NCBI GenBank assembly: GCA_963556255.1
Contig: OY744605.1
Location: forward strand, 37,757,108 to 37,821,107
Origin: Allolobophora icterica
Lineage: Eukaryota > Annelida > Clitellata > Crassiclitellata > Lumbricidae
Direction: 5' to 3'
Length of the DNA stretch: 64,000 nt
Shown: positions 13,120 through 22,389 of the stretch, in pieces
Numbering within the stretch: position 1 is the first letter of the stretch
How the letters are laid out: each line of letters starts with the position of its first letter
Notes under the pieces: generated by a model
What the model was told of the DNA's origin: nothing
Seen by the model: the letters and a program-made list of their open reading frames with translations, nothing else
Databases searched by the model: none
Position numbers and translations under genes: made by a program

Positions 13120-13790
13120 TAATTTATTAATAAAGGTAACTGACTCACCGCTATTTGTGTCTACGTTTCATGTTATATTTCGGATGACTTGTTGTCTGAG
13201 TTGCGTTTTGCTGTGTATCGTAATATCCTGAGTTACGAAATTGAGTCATAACCGAAGCACGCACGTCTAGTCAAATCAATAGCTCATAATTATATGCGCA
13301 ATTTTATAAGATGCGTCACTTGAAAAGGCAGAAAATACCAAAGACTGAGTATAACACAAGAAATGTATACATGTATATGAAGTTAATTGAACTATAATAA
13401 TGTTGAAAGTACTCCCCATCGCTTTGGCTACTGAACCCTTTTGATCTGAACAGTTTTGACGGAATCCCGACCTAAACAAACCGTGTTCTGGCACCCGAAC
13501 CAACATAGGTTTAATTAATAACACAGTTATGAACAAACTGAATTCTCTTTTATATAAGCAGATTTTAAACAAATGGCTCATATGAAAAAATAAAGTTTTA
13601 AGTTAAAGCCAAGTCCCTCGGAATGCAATAATTATAGTGAATATGTGAGGTTTTAATGCTTCTGGCGCTTTGCTTCTTCTCGCGACATTTTTTAATGTTC
13701 GGGTTTGATGTTAGAAAGTTGGATTCTTATATAACGTGCAGCATTGGAGAAAATAGATGGATGAATGATAACACTCTTGTATGAAGAACA
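13120..13790. other. No gene recognised
   Basis: AT-rich DNA; the 101-codon minus-strand frame at 13276-13581 shows no domain. Confidence 0.5.
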
Positions 13791-13794
13791 TAAG

Positions 13795-13990
13795 ATTTTG
13801 AAAGACGCTGTTCGATACCCGCAAGCCCCCTCTAGGTCAACTCAGCCTTCCACTCCCTAAGGGGAGCAGTAAAAATGAGCGGGAGCCTAACAGGCTGCCA
13901 AGACGTATTTTCAATAAGATCTTGATTATTGTACCGTCATGTTTCAAAGTTTCAATGTACCATCCTGCGGTTTGTCAGTGAGCTTGTGAA
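13795..13990 (+). mobile_element. SINE-like element (tRNA-type B box and conserved central block)
   Basis: GTTCGATACCC resembles a pol III B box. It is followed by CTCAGCCTTCCACTCCCTAA and a GGGGAGCAGTAAAAATGAG block. The same block, in diverged form, follows a B-box-like sequence at 40440-40505, so the two are probably copies of one SINE family. The A box and the exact ends are not clear. Confidence 0.5.
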
Positions 13991-14540
13991 TAAACACGGA
14001 TATATTATATTATATTTAGTCGATTTCTACATTTAGTTTTTGTTTCCGTATAATAGGAGAATCCAGTTTCACAAAAATATGTTTCCGTAAATGGCAGACT
14101 AACTGCACGGGTCCCCACAATTTAGTTAGGCTGCTCCAGAAATTTAACACTGAAAATTCGTTGAAATTTTGCTTCGGTTGAGAGTCAGACTTAATTTCAA
14201 TGATAGCCGGACCTACGTCGTCTTCTACCATTGAAGGACTGCCAAGCGGAGGCGTTATCGTGGGTTGCGGATGCTACAGCCTGTCAACGCTCCCAACTAT
14301 CGACTCTACTCAGAATTTGATGCTGTCAATTTTGAATGGGAATTCATTGGCTGGGTTACACGTGAGTGCGTGGGACCACCACAGGAGATTGTTCTAGTTT
14401 TCTATGCACCCCTTTACTTACTTTTAATATTTCTGTACTCAATGACATCTAACTTCTTTAGGTTTTCCGCAGAGAAAGCCTCTGATTATGCGAATGGCGT
14501 TATATAAATTATCTTAATAAATTACTAATAAATAATAAAT
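13991..14540. other. No gene recognised; possible LINE tail at 14478-14530
   Basis: A plus-strand frame (14265-14507) reads YRLYSEFDAVNFEWEFIGW but matches no family I recognise. GGCGTTATATAAATTATC near 14493 resembles the L2-type tail. Confidence 0.35.
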
Positions 14541-14690
14541 ATATAATAACATACATATCCACATATACACGCCTTCACACATGCATACATACGCGCATAC
14601 ACACTTACATGCGTACATACATACAAACATACATGCAGACATGCATACCGACAAACATGCAGACATATATGCACATATATACACGAACAT
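14541..14690. repeat. Degenerate (ACAT)n-rich DNA, insertion site of the LTR element
   Basis: ACATAC and ACATGC units. The LTR retrotransposon inserted here. The 5-base sequence AACAT at 14686-14690 recurs after the element at 21661-21665, where AT-rich DNA resumes. Confidence 0.7.
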
Positions 14691-15168
14691 TGTGAACTGA
14701 GTTTTGTGTACAGTCTTGCAGTGCGAGATGTTAGCGTATATATTTAGTGCGTTTACTTTAGTTTCACGTGTATATGTATATATGATAGATGTATAACGTT
14801 TAGTCTTAGTGACACGCGCGGCCGGCCGATATCGGCAGTGGCGCGCTATATGTATATTATTAGATTTCGCTTATGCGCACAGAAGACAGGTGTGTCAAGA
14901 GGCGCGAAGAATTATGCTGACTAGAGAAGTTTGAATTCGAGTGTGTTCGCTGTAGTAGTGTGGCTGACTAGTCGAGTTGTAATCGAATTGAGTTCTGTCT
15001 GTTTTGTTTCTTATTAAACTGAAAAGATATTAAACTGTGTTGCTGATTAATTCAGGTTATACTTATACGTAGAATTAGTGTTCAAAAGGTGAACGTTAAA
15101 TAGGCGTTAAGTACGAAGAGAACAAGGATTTAATCAGAAGGATTGTCAACGGAAGGATTGGGTTGACA
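14691..15168 (+). repeat. 5' LTR
   Basis: 478 bases, starting TGTGAACTGAG and ending GGGTTGACA. By eye it is identical to the 3' LTR. It contains a GC-rich palindromic patch (GGCCGGCCGATATCGGC) about 130 bases in. The transcription start and poly(A) site were not located with confidence. Confidence 0.95.
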
Positions 15169-15172
15169 TTAT

Positions 15173-15190
15173 TGGTGGCAGCGGTGGGAT
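15173..15190 (+). other. Candidate primer-binding site
   Basis: TGGTGGCAGCGGTGGGAT begins four bases after the LTR. It starts with TGG, the complement of the CCA end of tRNA, as expected for minus-strand priming. I did not identify the tRNA. Confidence 0.55.
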
Positions 15191-15345
15191 AAGAACTCAC
15201 GGTGGATAAAAACTCACGGTGGAATAGCGTCGGTGTGGATAAATACTCACGGTGGATAAATACTCACGGTGGAATAAATACTCACGGTGGAATAAATACT
15301 CACGGTGGATGTAAACTCACGGTGGATTAAAATTCACGTTATCAC
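15181..15345 (+). repeat. Short tandem repeats in the retrotransposon leader
   Basis: About eight copies of a 17-19 base unit, ATAAATACTCACGGTGGA, with small changes. They start inside the end of the primer-binding site (GGTGGGATAAG) and run through the leader. They may have arisen by slippage during reverse transcription near the primer site. Confidence 0.8.
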
Positions 15346-15571
15346 CTTCTTCGGCGGATAGAAGAATCTACGACGGTGATAAAAGAATTTACGCGTTGTT
15401 GCTGTGTGACGTGTCTACGATATCAACGATGGTGGAACACGAGAAACGGTATAAACATTTCGTTGTTTTCCACGAACAAATATAAAAGAAATCCCGTTTG
15501 TTTATCGATTCACACAACAAGAAAAACCGTGACTTCTTTGAAAAGAGAAATCACCGAAGTAAACAAGTAAG
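15346..15571 (+). other. Retrotransposon leader before gag
   Basis: Non-coding leader. A 64-codon frame (15376-15570) ends immediately before the gag start but shows no domain and is probably fortuitous. Confidence 0.5.
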
Positions 15572-16630
15572 ATGGAGAAACTAAGTGCTGAAAGACAAGC
15601 AGATATTAAGAAGATGTCTACGGAAAGGCTAAAACAGCGTTTGTTGAAAGCCGGTTTTAAGGAAGAACAATTAGAAGGTATGTCACGTGGTGACATGATA
15701 CATGAACTCGTTGAAGTGTGGGTTAAAGAAGAAGTCGAAGAAGAAGGTGCCGTTGGCGGTGCCGTAGAAAAGGCTATTGAAAAACCTCCTGCGCCTATGT
15801 CTATGGAGATGTTGATGCAGTGGATGATGATGAAAGAAGATAGGGAGGAGAAACGGAGACAAGAAGAGAAAGAAAGAGAGGAGAAACGGAGACAAGAAGA
15901 GAAAGAAAGAGAGGAGAAACGGAGACAAGAAGAGAAAGAAAGAGAGGAGAAACGGAGACAAGAAGAGAAAGAAAGAGAGGAGAAACGGAGACAAGAAGAG
16001 AAAGAGTTGAGACAAGAAGCAGAACGTGTAAGACAAGACGAATTGCGCTTGCAGAGAGAGAAAGAAGAGAAAGCAGAACGTCTGCAGAGAGAGAAAGAAG
16101 AGAAAACAGAACGTCTGCAGAGAGAGAGAGAGAAGATAAAGCAGAACAAGTGCGTAAGGCAGAACTTGAATTGCAAAAGAATCAGTTTGAGATTCAGTTA
16201 GAACAGTTGAAAAGAGATAGGGAAGATGCTGAAAGAAGAAGATTGGAGCAGATGATTGAATTTGAAAAAGCTAGAAAAAGTGATGAAGAGGTTCGTCAGC
16301 AACAGATTGAAGCAAAGAGAATGCGTGAAGAAGAAAAAGAAAAAGCGCGAACGTTAGAGTTAGAACGTGCAGAACAGATCAGATAAGAAGAACTCAAATT
16401 TCAGAAAGAAAGTTTGGAAAAGGCAGAGGCAGAAAGACAGGAACGTCTGAAACTGGAGAAATCAAAATTGACATTGAAAGAAACGCAAATGAGAGAAGAA
16501 CGGGAAGCAGAAAGAAGGAAGCAGCAAGAAAGTGAAACTTTGGTGTCAAAAATTAAGAAAATAGGTGATGCAATGAAGCATGTATTGCCTCAAATGCCAA
16601 CTGATATGATGGAGGTGCCATTATATTTTT
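15572..16630 (+). pseudogene. gag N-terminal part (coiled-coil region), disrupted
   Basis: Starts at an ATG after GTAAG with MEKLSAERQADIKK and then a short helical ERLKQRLLKAGFKEEQL segment. The rest is a long, extremely charged Glu/Lys/Arg/Gln coiled coil. Five exact or near-exact 11-residue units (EEKRRQEEKER) are encoded by a 33-bp repeat at 15845-16009. Three lesions are visible. An AG-repeat expansion near 16115-16135 shifts the frame, a TAA stop lies at 16384-16386, and an extra T in a T run near 16625-16629 shifts the frame back. Coding similarity is continuous across all three, so they look recent. The family normally has one open gag; sequencing or assembly error in low-complexity runs is an alternative. 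Confidence 0.75.
15845..16009 (+). repeat. 33-bp coding minisatellite in gag, five copies
   Basis: The unit starts GAGGAGAAACGGAGACAAGA and is repeated at 15845, 15878, 15911, 15944 and 15977. Each unit adds 11 residues to the coiled coil without changing frame, so copy number could vary between insertions. Confidence 0.9.
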
Positions 16631-16631
16631 G

Positions 16632-18424
16632 AAACAGTCGAGAACGCATTTCGTAGTTTTGCTGTGGAAAAGCCGTTTTGGGTGAAATTATTACTACCAT
16701 TGATGACGCCGAAAGCTCGAACCGTTCTGAATAGATTGTCATACGATGATCTAGACAATTATGATAGAGTCAAGCAGCACTTATTAAAAGAATTTAAATT
16801 GACTTCGAGAGAATACAGAACCAGATTTGTGGATGCTAAGAAGACAACAGAAGAGACTTATACGATGTTTACGGCAAGACTGAAGAACTTGCTAAACTAT
16901 TACGTGAGAAGTCGAAACGTGAACAGAGAGTATGATACGCTCTTTGATTTGCTGGTAGCGGATAAGCTAAAAGAATGTTTACCGCCAGGTCCACTACAGT
17001 TTGTATTGTCGAAGGAAGGAACTGACTGTCTCCAAGCTAGTGCAGTGGCAGACCTAGCAGACATTCATGTAAACAATCGAATTGGGTTTGCATTTCCAAA
17101 TATAAACAGTTATCCTTCTCAACGTTCCGTAAACCAAAGCCAGAGTGGAAAGTGGAAAAGTAATCCAGAAACAGGGAGTCAGTTCAAAGGTAAAGAAGTC
17201 AAGGCTAATGTCCCTGTACCCAATGAGACCAGAGAAGTGACGTTTGGTCGTCAGGGATTTAACAAATCGTCAGCGCCGTTTGCCAAGAGGGAAGGCAACA
17301 CATCGTTTACGCAGTATAAGAGATATGAAGGAAATGAACAACGAGGTATTTCACAACCATACCATACAGTTGTGAAACGTTGTCACAACTGTGGTTCAGA
17401 CAAACATTTGGTTAAATTTTGTCCAGTTCCAGTGGCAGCAGCTAGTTCTAGCAGAAATCAAGAACACACAAGGGTGAATTTGATTCAAGTGGTTAGTGAT
17501 ACAGGTAATCAAACCACGGGTCAAGAAAACCAAGAGACTGAAGTAAAGTCAGTAATGAAATGTGGTATTCAAAAAGAAATTCTATTGGATGCTGAAAGTC
17601 AGAGAGAAGTCATAGGAAAAGATGACAGTCGAATATTGAAGAAATCGTTCTTGCAATATGTCGAGGTTGAAATTCGTGCAGTAGACGGTAAAGAGCCAGT
17701 GAAAGTCAAAGCACTGAGCGACTCGGGTGCAGAAATTCCGGTGATTAGTGAAGAATTACTGGAAGGCATGAAGGTGGAACAAATTGGAAAAGTGAATTTG
17801 CAATGTGTGGCAGGAGAGGCCATTCCTGCGAAGTTAGTAAAAGTCGATGTTAGACTGTGTGATAGTGACGTGGAAGAAGAGGGATTTCCGCGTAAAATCC
17901 AGTGTTCACTTACACCTTATGTCACCTTGATGTGTGCTAGTATTGCAAAGATGGGCAGTACAGAAAGATTCTTGTTGCATCCAGAGATAATTGCCGAATT
18001 AAAAGCCGTACCACAGATGAAAATTAAAACGATACAAGGAGATGTGAGTGTACGAGCAAATGTAATGACGAGAGCGCAGAGTCGGAAACAGGAAATGGTA
18101 GATGTTGATGAGAAGAGTGAAACTGAAAGTTCAAGTGATGAGGAAAACGAAAGTAATAAGCAACGAAGCTTATCGCGAGATGGTGTAACATCAGAGATAA
18201 ACGAGCAAGAGATGGCTGCATGCGAGAATGGCACATTAAATGAAACGGAAGAAGACAATGAATGTGATGTGGGGATAGGAGACTTGTATAGAGATGAAGA
18301 GATGGATGAAGAACAAAAGGTGCAGATTGCCGATTCGAAGAAGTTCGAAGAGCAACAGAGAAAGGATGAATCGTTGAAGCCGTGGTGGAAGTTACACAAG
18401 AGAAAGAATCTGAATTCTGTGTGA
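16632..18424 (+). CDS. gag C-terminal capsid/nucleocapsid and protease
   Basis: Frame usable from about 16632; its first ATG, at 16664, is internal to gag rather than a natural start. Numbering is from that ATG (586 codons). Residues 1-140 (KPFWVKLLLPLMTPKARTVL onward) look like the helical retrotransposon capsid, related in style to SCAN-type folds. A CCHC zinc knuckle follows (C240, C243, H248, C253), which binds the RNA genome. An aspartic protease follows with the active-site DSGA at 353-356, preceded by a hydrophobic strand. The last about 110 residues are acidic and serine-rich. The frame ends at 18422-18424, overlapping the integrase frame by 55 bases in the -1 frame. No canonical slippery heptamer is visible in the overlap. 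Confidence 0.85.
18370..18424 (+). other. gag-protease/integrase frame overlap
   Basis: Integrase is in the -1 frame relative to gag-protease. The overlap contains AGAGAAAGAA but no standard X-XXY-YYZ heptamer. Either a non-canonical frameshift is used, or this copy has lost one base in an A run and the ancestor had one continuous frame. Confidence 0.6.
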
Positions 18425-21066
18425 TCAACGGTTTATTGCATAAGAAATATCAGATATTAGACCAGACGATATATCAACTAGTGTTACCAAAAGAGAGACG
18501 AATTAAAGTGATGGAATTGGCGCATGAATCGGTATTTGGAGGACATCTAGGAGAAGAGAAAACAAGAGAACGAATAAAATTATCTTTTGTATGGCCAAAG
18601 ATGAGAAGAGACATTGTGAAATTTTGTAAGTCTTGCGAGAAATGTCAACTAAAGGCAAGGAGTCTGGTGATGGATAGAGTACCTATCACTCCGGTCTCAA
18701 GAGAAGAGGTCGCCTTCAGGAGAATGACGATGGACCTCGTTGGCCCGATCGATCCAGTATCTGCTGCAGGTCACAAGTATTGTTTATGCATTGTGGACTC
18801 GTGCACCAGATGGCCTACAATCTTTTTATTGAAATCACTGACAGCGAAGGCTGTGTGTGAAGCGTTGACGGAACTGTTCATGAACGTTGGTGTGCCGTCC
18901 GTGATTACAAGTGACCAAGGAACGAACTTCACAGCCAGTTTGACAAGAGAATTTCTCAATTTAATGGGCTGTAGTCCACGATTCGACACACCAGGACACC
19001 CAGAAGCTGCTGGATTAGTAGAAAGATGGAATCAGACATTTAAAAAGATGATCCATCATGTGATAATAGACAACCCGAGGAAATGGCACAAGATAATTCC
19101 TTTCACAGTGTGGGCATTACGAGAAGTGCCGAATGCAACTACTGGAGTATCACCATATATGCTTGTCTATGGGAAAATTCCGAGAGGACCATTGGCAATA
19201 TTAAAAGAGAGTTGGACTAGAGAAATAAACTTACCACCTCATGTTGGAGTTAAACCAGAAAAGTATTTAAAAGAACTCAAAGAAAATATGGAGAAAGCAT
19301 TATTGTTTGCAGAATCCTACTCTCGAGAAAAGCAATTACAATACACGAATCAGTATAACAAGAGAGCAAAGCACAAAGAATTTGAAGCTGGTGAGAAAGT
19401 CATAGTTTTGTATCCAACGTCAACAAACAAACTTATTTCTCGATGGCATGGTCCATGTACGATCATACATCGAAGATCAAAGTACTCTTATTTAGTCGAT
19501 ATGGGTGAAAATGGTCGAAAAATAATTCACGCCAACAAGATCAGAAAATATGTTACTCGAGCATTAAGTTGTGGTCTAATCGTTGAAGAAGATGAAGATT
19601 TTGGTTCAGTGGTTGAATTACCAATGAGGAATGAGGTTCAAGATGACAAGAATTCACTTAACCTCGATCCTGAACAAATTAGCCATTTGACAGTAACTCA
19701 GCAAGAACAGTTGTTGAACGTTTTGAACAAATACTGTGACAGATTTTCAGAAAAACCCGGATTATGTACATTGGTTGAACATGAAATTGAACTAAAGCCA
19801 GGATTTCATGAAAAGGAATTTGCAGCATATCGAATTCCTTTGATTTATCGATCAGAAGTGGAACGTCAGATCAAAGAAATGTTAAAAACAAACATTATTA
19901 AACCATCATCGAGCAGAATGGCAAGCCCTTTGGTTATTGTTAAAAAGAAAGACGGATCTTTGAGACTTGCCTGTGACTACAGATACATTAACTCATTCAC
20001 AGTGGATTGTAAATATCCGATGCCGATTGTCAGAGACGTTTTGAACAAAGTTGGAAAGTCTAATGTGATTTCCATTTTGGACTGTCGAAGTGCTTATTGG
20101 ACTTGTCCTGTAAAACAATCTGATCAATGGAAGACAGCTTTTGTAACACATAATGGACTGTATGAATTTACTCGTGTTCCTTTTGGAATGATAAATTCTG
20201 GACGAACTTTTGTTAAGGCGATAAATTTAGTTTTACAGCCTATAAGTGACTTTGCAGAACCGTATGTTGATGACATTGCTGTGCATTCTGACAGTTGGAA
20301 TATTCACTTGCAGCATCTAGATGCATTTTTGATGCAAATGAGATTGCATAACGTTACTTTGAATTTGAAAAAATGCATATTTGGTAAGAGTGAAGTAAGG
20401 TTTATCGGTCATGTGGTTGGGTCTGGTAAGATAAAGATGAATCCAAACAGAATTGAAAGTTTGACTAATTTGAAGATCCCAGAAACTAAGAAGCAAGTTA
20501 AGCAACTGCTTGGATTTTTTAATTATTACAGACAGTTTATTAAGGACTTTGCACAGATTGCGAAACCGCTATCTGATTTAACTAGTAAACGTGTTTCTGA
20601 TAAGATTGATTGGACTGTTGAACATCAGCAAGCATTTGATTTACTTAAAGAGGCTGTGCGATCCAAAGTAGTATTATATGTTTTTGAAGTGGGAAAACCA
20701 TTCAATTTGTACTGCGATAGTAGTGACTTTGCAGTTGGGGCTGTTTTAACACAGATGGACGACAAGGGAATAGAACGCCCTGTGTCATTTATCAGTCAAA
20801 AATTAACTGATACCCAGAAGAGATGGGCTACTGTGGAAAAGGAAGCCTATGCTATTGTTTGGGCTCTAAACAAGTTAAAAGAAATTATAATTGGATCAAA
20901 AATTTTCATTTTTACTGATCACAATCCTCTTACATATTTGACTGAGTCAATGTCTAAGTCTGCTAAACTTGTGCGTTGGGCGTTAGCCTTACAAACTTTT
21001 GATGTTGAGGTGAAGTACAAGAAGGGCAGATTGAATATTATTGCTGATTGTTTGTCAAGGTTATAA
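18382..21066 (+). CDS. pol: Integrase-reverse transcriptase-RNase H polyprotein (Gmr1-type order)
   Basis: 894 codons from the first ATG; the frame is open from 18370, so translation may enter by frameshift from gag-protease. The integrase zinc module has H48, H55, C85 and C88. The catalytic triad is D117, D177 and E213, with exactly 35 residues between the last two, as in DD35E enzymes. A C-terminal WHGP segment near residues 350-360 resembles the GPY/F module. Reverse transcriptase follows: ACDYRYINSFT, ILDCRSAYW, then the catalytic YVDD at 628-631. RNase H ends the protein, with YCDSSD (Asp about 779), EKEAYAIVWAL, TDHNPLTYL and a final IADCLSRL. In ordinary Ty3/gypsy elements integrase is last; here it is first. 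All catalytic residues I can check are present, so this half looks functional. Confidence 0.93.
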   Translation: MVEVTQEKESEFCVINGLLHKKYQILDQTIYQLVLPKERRIKVMELAHESVFGGHLGEEKTRERIKLSFVWPKMRRDIVKFCKSCEKCQLKARSLVMDRVPITPVSREEVAFRRMTMDLVGPIDPVSAAGHKYCLCIVDSCTRWPTIFLLKSLTAKAVCEALTELFMNVGVPSVITSDQGTNFTASLTREFLNLMGCSPRFDTPGHPEAAGLVERWNQTFKKMIHHVIIDNPRKWHKIIPFTVWALREVPNATTGVSPYMLVYGKIPRGPLAILKESWTREINLPPHVGVKPEKYLKELKENMEKALLFAESYSREKQLQYTNQYNKRAKHKEFEAGEKVIVLYPTSTNKLISRWHGPCTIIHRRSKYSYLVDMGENGRKIIHANKIRKYVTRALSCGLIVEEDEDFGSVVELPMRNEVQDDKNSLNLDPEQISHLTVTQQEQLLNVLNKYCDRFSEKPGLCTLVEHEIELKPGFHEKEFAAYRIPLIYRSEVERQIKEMLKTNIIKPSSSRMASPLVIVKKKDGSLRLACDYRYINSFTVDCKYPMPIVRDVLNKVGKSNVISILDCRSAYWTCPVKQSDQWKTAFVTHNGLYEFTRVPFGMINSGRTFVKAINLVLQPISDFAEPYVDDIAVHSDSWNIHLQHLDAFLMQMRLHNVTLNLKKCIFGKSEVRFIGHVVGSGKIKMNPNRIESLTNLKIPETKKQVKQLLGFFNYYRQFIKDFAQIAKPLSDLTSKRVSDKIDWTVEHQQAFDLLKEAVRSKVVLYVFEVGKPFNLYCDSSDFAVGAVLTQMDDKGIERPVSFISQKLTDTQKRWATVEKEAYAIVWALNKLKEIIIGSKIFIFTDHNPLTYLTESMSKSAKLVRWALALQTFDVEVKYKKGRLNIIADCLSRL

Positions 21067-21163
21067 GTAATCGTAAGACTGTTTATTAATTATTTAGATA
21101 TATATATATGTTTCATGTATTATGGTAATTTCGCAAATTTTGAAATTTAATTTGCTCAATTCC

Positions 21164-21182
21164 AGAAAAAGGAAGGAGGTAA
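21164..21182 (+). other. Polypurine tract
   Basis: AGAAAAAGGAAGGAGGTAA lies directly before the 3' LTR, in the position needed to prime plus-strand synthesis. Confidence 0.8.
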
Positions 21183-21660
21183 TGTGAACTGAGTTTTGTG
21201 TACAGTCTTGCAGTGCGAGATGTTAGCGTATATATTTAGTGCGTTTACTTTAGTTTCACGTGTATATGTATATATGATAGATGTATAACGTTTAGTCTTA
21301 GTGACACGCGCGGCCGGCCGATATCGGCAGTGGCGCGCTATATGTATATTATTAGATTTCGCTTATGCGCACAGAAGACAGGTGTGTCAAGAGGCGCGAA
21401 GAATTATGCTGACTAGAGAAGTTTGAATTCGAGTGTGTTCGCTGTAGTAGTGTGGCTGACTAGTCGAGTTGTAATCGAATTGAGTTCTGTCTGTTTTGTT
21501 TCTTATTAAACTGAAAAGATATTAAACTGTGTTGCTGATTAATTCAGGTTATACTTATACGTAGAATTAGTGTTCAAAAGGTGAACGTTAAATAGGCGTT
21601 AAGTACGAAGAGAACAAGGATTTAATCAGAAGGATTGTCAACGGAAGGATTGGGTTGACA
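21183..21660 (+). repeat. 3' LTR
   Basis: 478 bases, the same length as and visibly identical to the 5' LTR. The AACAT target duplication follows at 21661-21665. Its end is 729 bases upstream of the receptor start codon. Confidence 0.95.
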
Positions 21661-21665
21661 AACAT

Positions 21666-22249
21666 ATATATATATATAATTTATATATGCATAATTGCAT
21701 ATGCCATAATATGTTCTATATCTGTATGCCATACATACACGCACATATTCATACGTACACACATACTAACCCACACATATATAAAAGTGTTTTCGAGCAG
21801 ATTGTCGCCAGGTGACAGCATCCAGCCACACATGCAGTTCTTCTTCTGCCTGTCCTCCGATCCGTCCGACCGGCCGTCTGCTGGTCGATGCATCGCTGCA
21901 GCGTGGCAGCTGCAGGCAGCGACCGGCGGCGGCGGTGGCGACGGGCGGCGGCTGGAGCGAGCGCCCCCGGCGTCGGTTCAGACGGCCAGAGTATCTCGGT
22001 CCGCATCAGCGGAGTTTCGCTTCTGTCTCCGTCGACGGATTGGCGTGAAAATGATCGCAGCGATCGACGATGACAGACTGGTGACAGTCGCTGTTGGTGT
22101 TTTTCGTCGTAGATGCCTGAGGTCACTGAAGGGCGACAGCCGAGCGATGCCGACGGACAAGGGTGTCGTCACGGATCAGTGCGCACAATTAAATCGCCAG
22201 GATTACGCTGAGCGCCAGCTGCCACACCTTATCGGGTGTGTTATAGCGC
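21666..22249 (+). promoter_or_regulatory. Upstream region of the receptor gene, GC-rich from about 21830
   Basis: AT-rich flank, then about 400 bases of markedly GC- and CpG-rich DNA (21830-22230). A 199-codon open frame crosses it (21655-22254) but has Arg/Ala/Gly composition expected of GC-rich DNA and no domain. Its position next to a TATA box suggests proximal promoter. Confidence 0.4.
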
Positions 22250-22256
22250 TATAAAA
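22250..22256 (+). promoter_or_regulatory. Candidate TATA box of the receptor gene
   Basis: TATAAAA sits 134 bases upstream of the start codon, at the edge of the GC-rich block. This would place transcription start near 22280. Because the gene is intronless, such a short leader is plausible. Confidence 0.4.
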
Positions 22257-22304
22257 TTCGATCGAAACTAGGCGTTTGTGAAGATTATTGTTGTAGTGCA
22301 GATC

Positions 22305-22387
22305 ATGTTTTGTGATGACCGTCGATGAAATCGAAACGATTGGATATAAGTTTGTTAGTTGTCTGCGCTGAGTTTCCGGATAAATAA
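22305..22387 (+). promoter_or_regulatory. Three overlapping upstream ORFs before the receptor start
   Basis: ATGs at 22305, 22315 and 22325 lie ten bases apart, one in each frame. They end at 22328, 22371 and 22387; the last stop lies two bases before the receptor ATG. If the leader starts near the TATA box, all three are in the mRNA and would lower receptor translation. Confidence 0.5.
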
Positions 22388-22389
22388 GT

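Larger units (their letters stand above)
14691..21660 (+). mobile_element. LTR retrotransposon, Ty3/gypsy group, Gmr1-like (integrase before RT)
   Basis: A complete 6970-bp element with 478-bp LTRs at both ends, TG...CA termini and a 5-bp target duplication AACAT. It has a primer-binding site, a leader with short tandem repeats, gag, protease, integrase, reverse transcriptase-RNase H, and a polypurine tract. Placing integrase upstream of RT-RNase H while the proteins are Ty3/gypsy-like is the defining feature of the Gmr1 clade. There is no envelope gene. Gag is disrupted (see its entry) whereas the 894-codon integrase/RT frame is open. Identical-looking LTRs indicate recent insertion. The element lies in the same orientation as, and just upstream of, the serotonin receptor gene. 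Confidence 0.95.

Noticed and set aside
14691..21660. Endogenous retrovirus with an envelope gene
   Set aside because: The integrase/RT frame ends 116 bases before the 3' LTR and there is no frame for an envelope protein.
14691..21660. Ty1/copia element, suggested by integrase-before-RT order
   Set aside because: The YVDD RT, the RNase H and the HHCC/GPY-like integrase with DD35E spacing read as Ty3/gypsy type; the order alone is copia-like.
21655..22254. 199-codon frame between the LTR and the receptor
   Set aside because: Composition follows the GC-rich promoter region, it starts in AT repeats next to the LTR, and no domain is visible.
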